This document shows positions 35,974 through 36,738 of a DNA stretch of 36,738 bases, piece after piece. Numbering within the stretch: the first letter of the stretch is position 1; every line of letters begins with the position of its first letter. Source of the stretch: a virus; IMG/VR virus record IMGVR_UViG_3300032897_000015, positions 1 to 36,738 of that record; one strand, written 5' to 3'. The position numbers were made by a program, and so were the translations under genes. The notes under the pieces are model-generated. The model did not search any database. It was not told where the DNA came from and worked only from the letters and a program-made list of their open reading frames with translations.

Positions 35974-36738
35974 TCACGTCTGTTTGGACGGGTGATACTC
36001 CTCTGCTCTCTTTCCGAACGTCGACGCTACAGCCGAATGCGCGGTGAGTTTCTGTGGCGCGCCGAACCGGCCTCCAGGCAGCAACGGCCTGCATTCCGGG
36101 TGAACTCTCAGGAAATACGTCTTGCGGGTACCATCTGGCTCGGGAGTCGAGTTGAGAAGCTCCACTGCGAGGATAGGCTCATCATTCGTCTGGTCGCGGC
36201 GCCAGAGCTTTCCCCAGCGCGAGTCATCGATGAGGACGGCTCCGGAGTCTCTCAGATATCTGCTCAGTCCATACTGGTCGACCATGACGCGCCGAACTTC
36301 CGTGTTACGCTCTTGGTCAATGGCGGCCACGGTGATTGATTCGGGGTGCTCAATAATTCCAGCTGGAACCCGCACGCCATGCACGGCATAGATAGCCCAA
36401 CCGTCTGGGTATCGCACCGCCGGTCCGGATACCGAGTGGAGTCGGCCTCTCTCGTCCCGAGCCAGTAGCGAGTGCCTCTCGCTCACCCAGCAGATTCGCT
36501 GGTGCGGAATAGCCCAGCCAGCCGACTGCGCTAACTCCCACAAACCGGATAGCTTCTCGGTTTGTGGTTCCAGCCCCACCGCATCGCGGAAATATCGGTA
36601 GAACGCCAACCAGCCCGCATCGTGCTGGCCATAAACCGAGTCCCCGACCGAGTCCCTGACCGAGGCCCAGACCGAGTCCCCGACCGAGTCCCCGACCGAG
36701 TCCCTGACCGAGTCCCAGACCGAGGCCCTGACCGAGTC
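35974..36738 (-). CDS. DUF6745-like protein with DSV repeats, N-terminus outside the window, at least 254 aa
   Basis: The reading frame is open to the right edge. The first 35 visible residues are tetrapeptides DSV(G/R/W) and ASV(W/R); the body then reads YGQHDAGWLAFYRYFRDAVG, EKLSGLWELAQSAGWAIPHQ, RLHSVSGPAVRYPDGWAIYA, VHGVRVPAGIIEHPESITV, EVRRVMVDQYGLSRYLRDSG and AVELLNSTPEPDGTRKTYFL. This matches DUF6745, a family known mainly from actinobacteria, cyanobacteria, metagenomes and phages, with internal repeat segments and no known activity. Its place first in the late operon beside packaging genes is unusual but constant in related phages as I recall. Confidence 0.75.
   Translation of the reverse strand, partial: DSVRASVWDSVRDSVGDSVGDSVWASVRDSVGDSVYGQHDAGWLAFYRYFRDAVGLEPQTEKLSGLWELAQSAGWAIPHQRICWVSERHSLLARDERGRLHSVSGPAVRYPDGWAIYAVHGVRVPAGIIEHPESITVAAIDQERNTEVRRVMVDQYGLSRYLRDSGAVLIDDSRWGKLWRRDQTNDEPILAVELLNSTPEPDGTRKTYFLRVHPECRPLLPGGRFGAPQKLTAHSAVASTFGKRAEEYHPSKQT
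36634..36738. repeat. 12-bp tandem repeat array running off the right edge
   Basis: Units of GACTCGGTC plus three variable bases on the minus strand, almost nine copies, coding DSV-x tetrapeptides. Copies differ by single bases (GGG, AGG, TGG; GCC for GAC). The array is cut by the window end, so its true length is unknown. Confidence 0.92.

Noticed and set aside
1-36738. tRNA genes, CRISPR arrays, insertion sequences, integrase and attachment sites
   Set aside because: I looked for cloverleaf-like sequence, regular spacer arrays, terminal inverted repeats with transposase, and integrase motifs and saw none. A dedicated search would be needed to exclude a diverged tRNA.
1-36738. Direct circular joining of the window ends
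   Set aside because: The lipoprotein frame at the left edge and the DSV-repeat frame at the right edge are in different phases when joined, and no terminal redundancy is visible.

Overview
The window is most of the genome of a tailed double-stranded DNA bacteriophage of GC-rich DNA, tightly packed with overlapping genes. The structural set (terminase large subunit, portal, scaffold, capsid, an adaptor-like protein, a large beta-rich tail protein, fibre-type proteins and very large Gln/Ala-rich proteins, with no sheath or obvious tape measure) points to a short-tailed, podovirus-like particle. The host cannot be named. Purine-rich Shine-Dalgarno sites, consensus-like sigma70 promoters, a lipobox protein and a candidate spanin fit a diderm (Gram-negative type) host. 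No integrase, tRNA, CRISPR, DNA polymerase or RNA polymerase gene is seen, so lifestyle is undecided.

Layout. (1) 1-3748, leftward: a DnaD/O-like initiator, a DnaC-like helicase loader, a 48-residue small protein, RusA resolvase, a ParB-fold protein, and several small genes separated by duplicated promoter-leader cassettes, ending in a lipoprotein cut by the left edge. (2) 3909-4691, leftward: three small genes, two with Cys motifs, fired from a control region at 4692-4924 that also holds a rightward promoter. (3) 4925-9773, rightward: a Cro/CI-like repressor, a Gam-like DNA-end protector, a zinc-ribbon protein that may be the recombination partner, a coiled-coil/MazG-like protein carrying a duplicated half of the repressor HTH, and a string of small overlapping zinc-ribbon genes. 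(4) 9771-36738, leftward: the late operon. In transcription order it runs DUF6745-like protein, GNAT, terminase, small genes, portal, scaffold, capsid, decoration proteins, connector, fibres, tail protein, internal virion-like proteins, more fibre, and lysis genes, and it ends at a strong intrinsic terminator at 9771-9804.

Working together: the repressor and the divergent promoters probably decide between the leftward replication genes and the rightward recombination genes. Gam and the zinc-ribbon protein would handle DNA ends, the initiator and loader would bring in the host helicase, and RusA would resolve branches before packaging by TerL. The late genes build the head and short tail, and the L,D-transpeptidase-fold hydrolase with membrane partners lyses the cell.

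No stretch longer than 300 bases lacks a gene. The most unusual points are the promoter/leader/3'-tail duplications, the HTH half embedded in a MazG-like protein, the probable CTG start of TerL, the Ig-connector fusion, and short tandem repeats in several small genes. I see no clearly new defence or counter-defence system; the small Cys-rich genes are the best unknowns.
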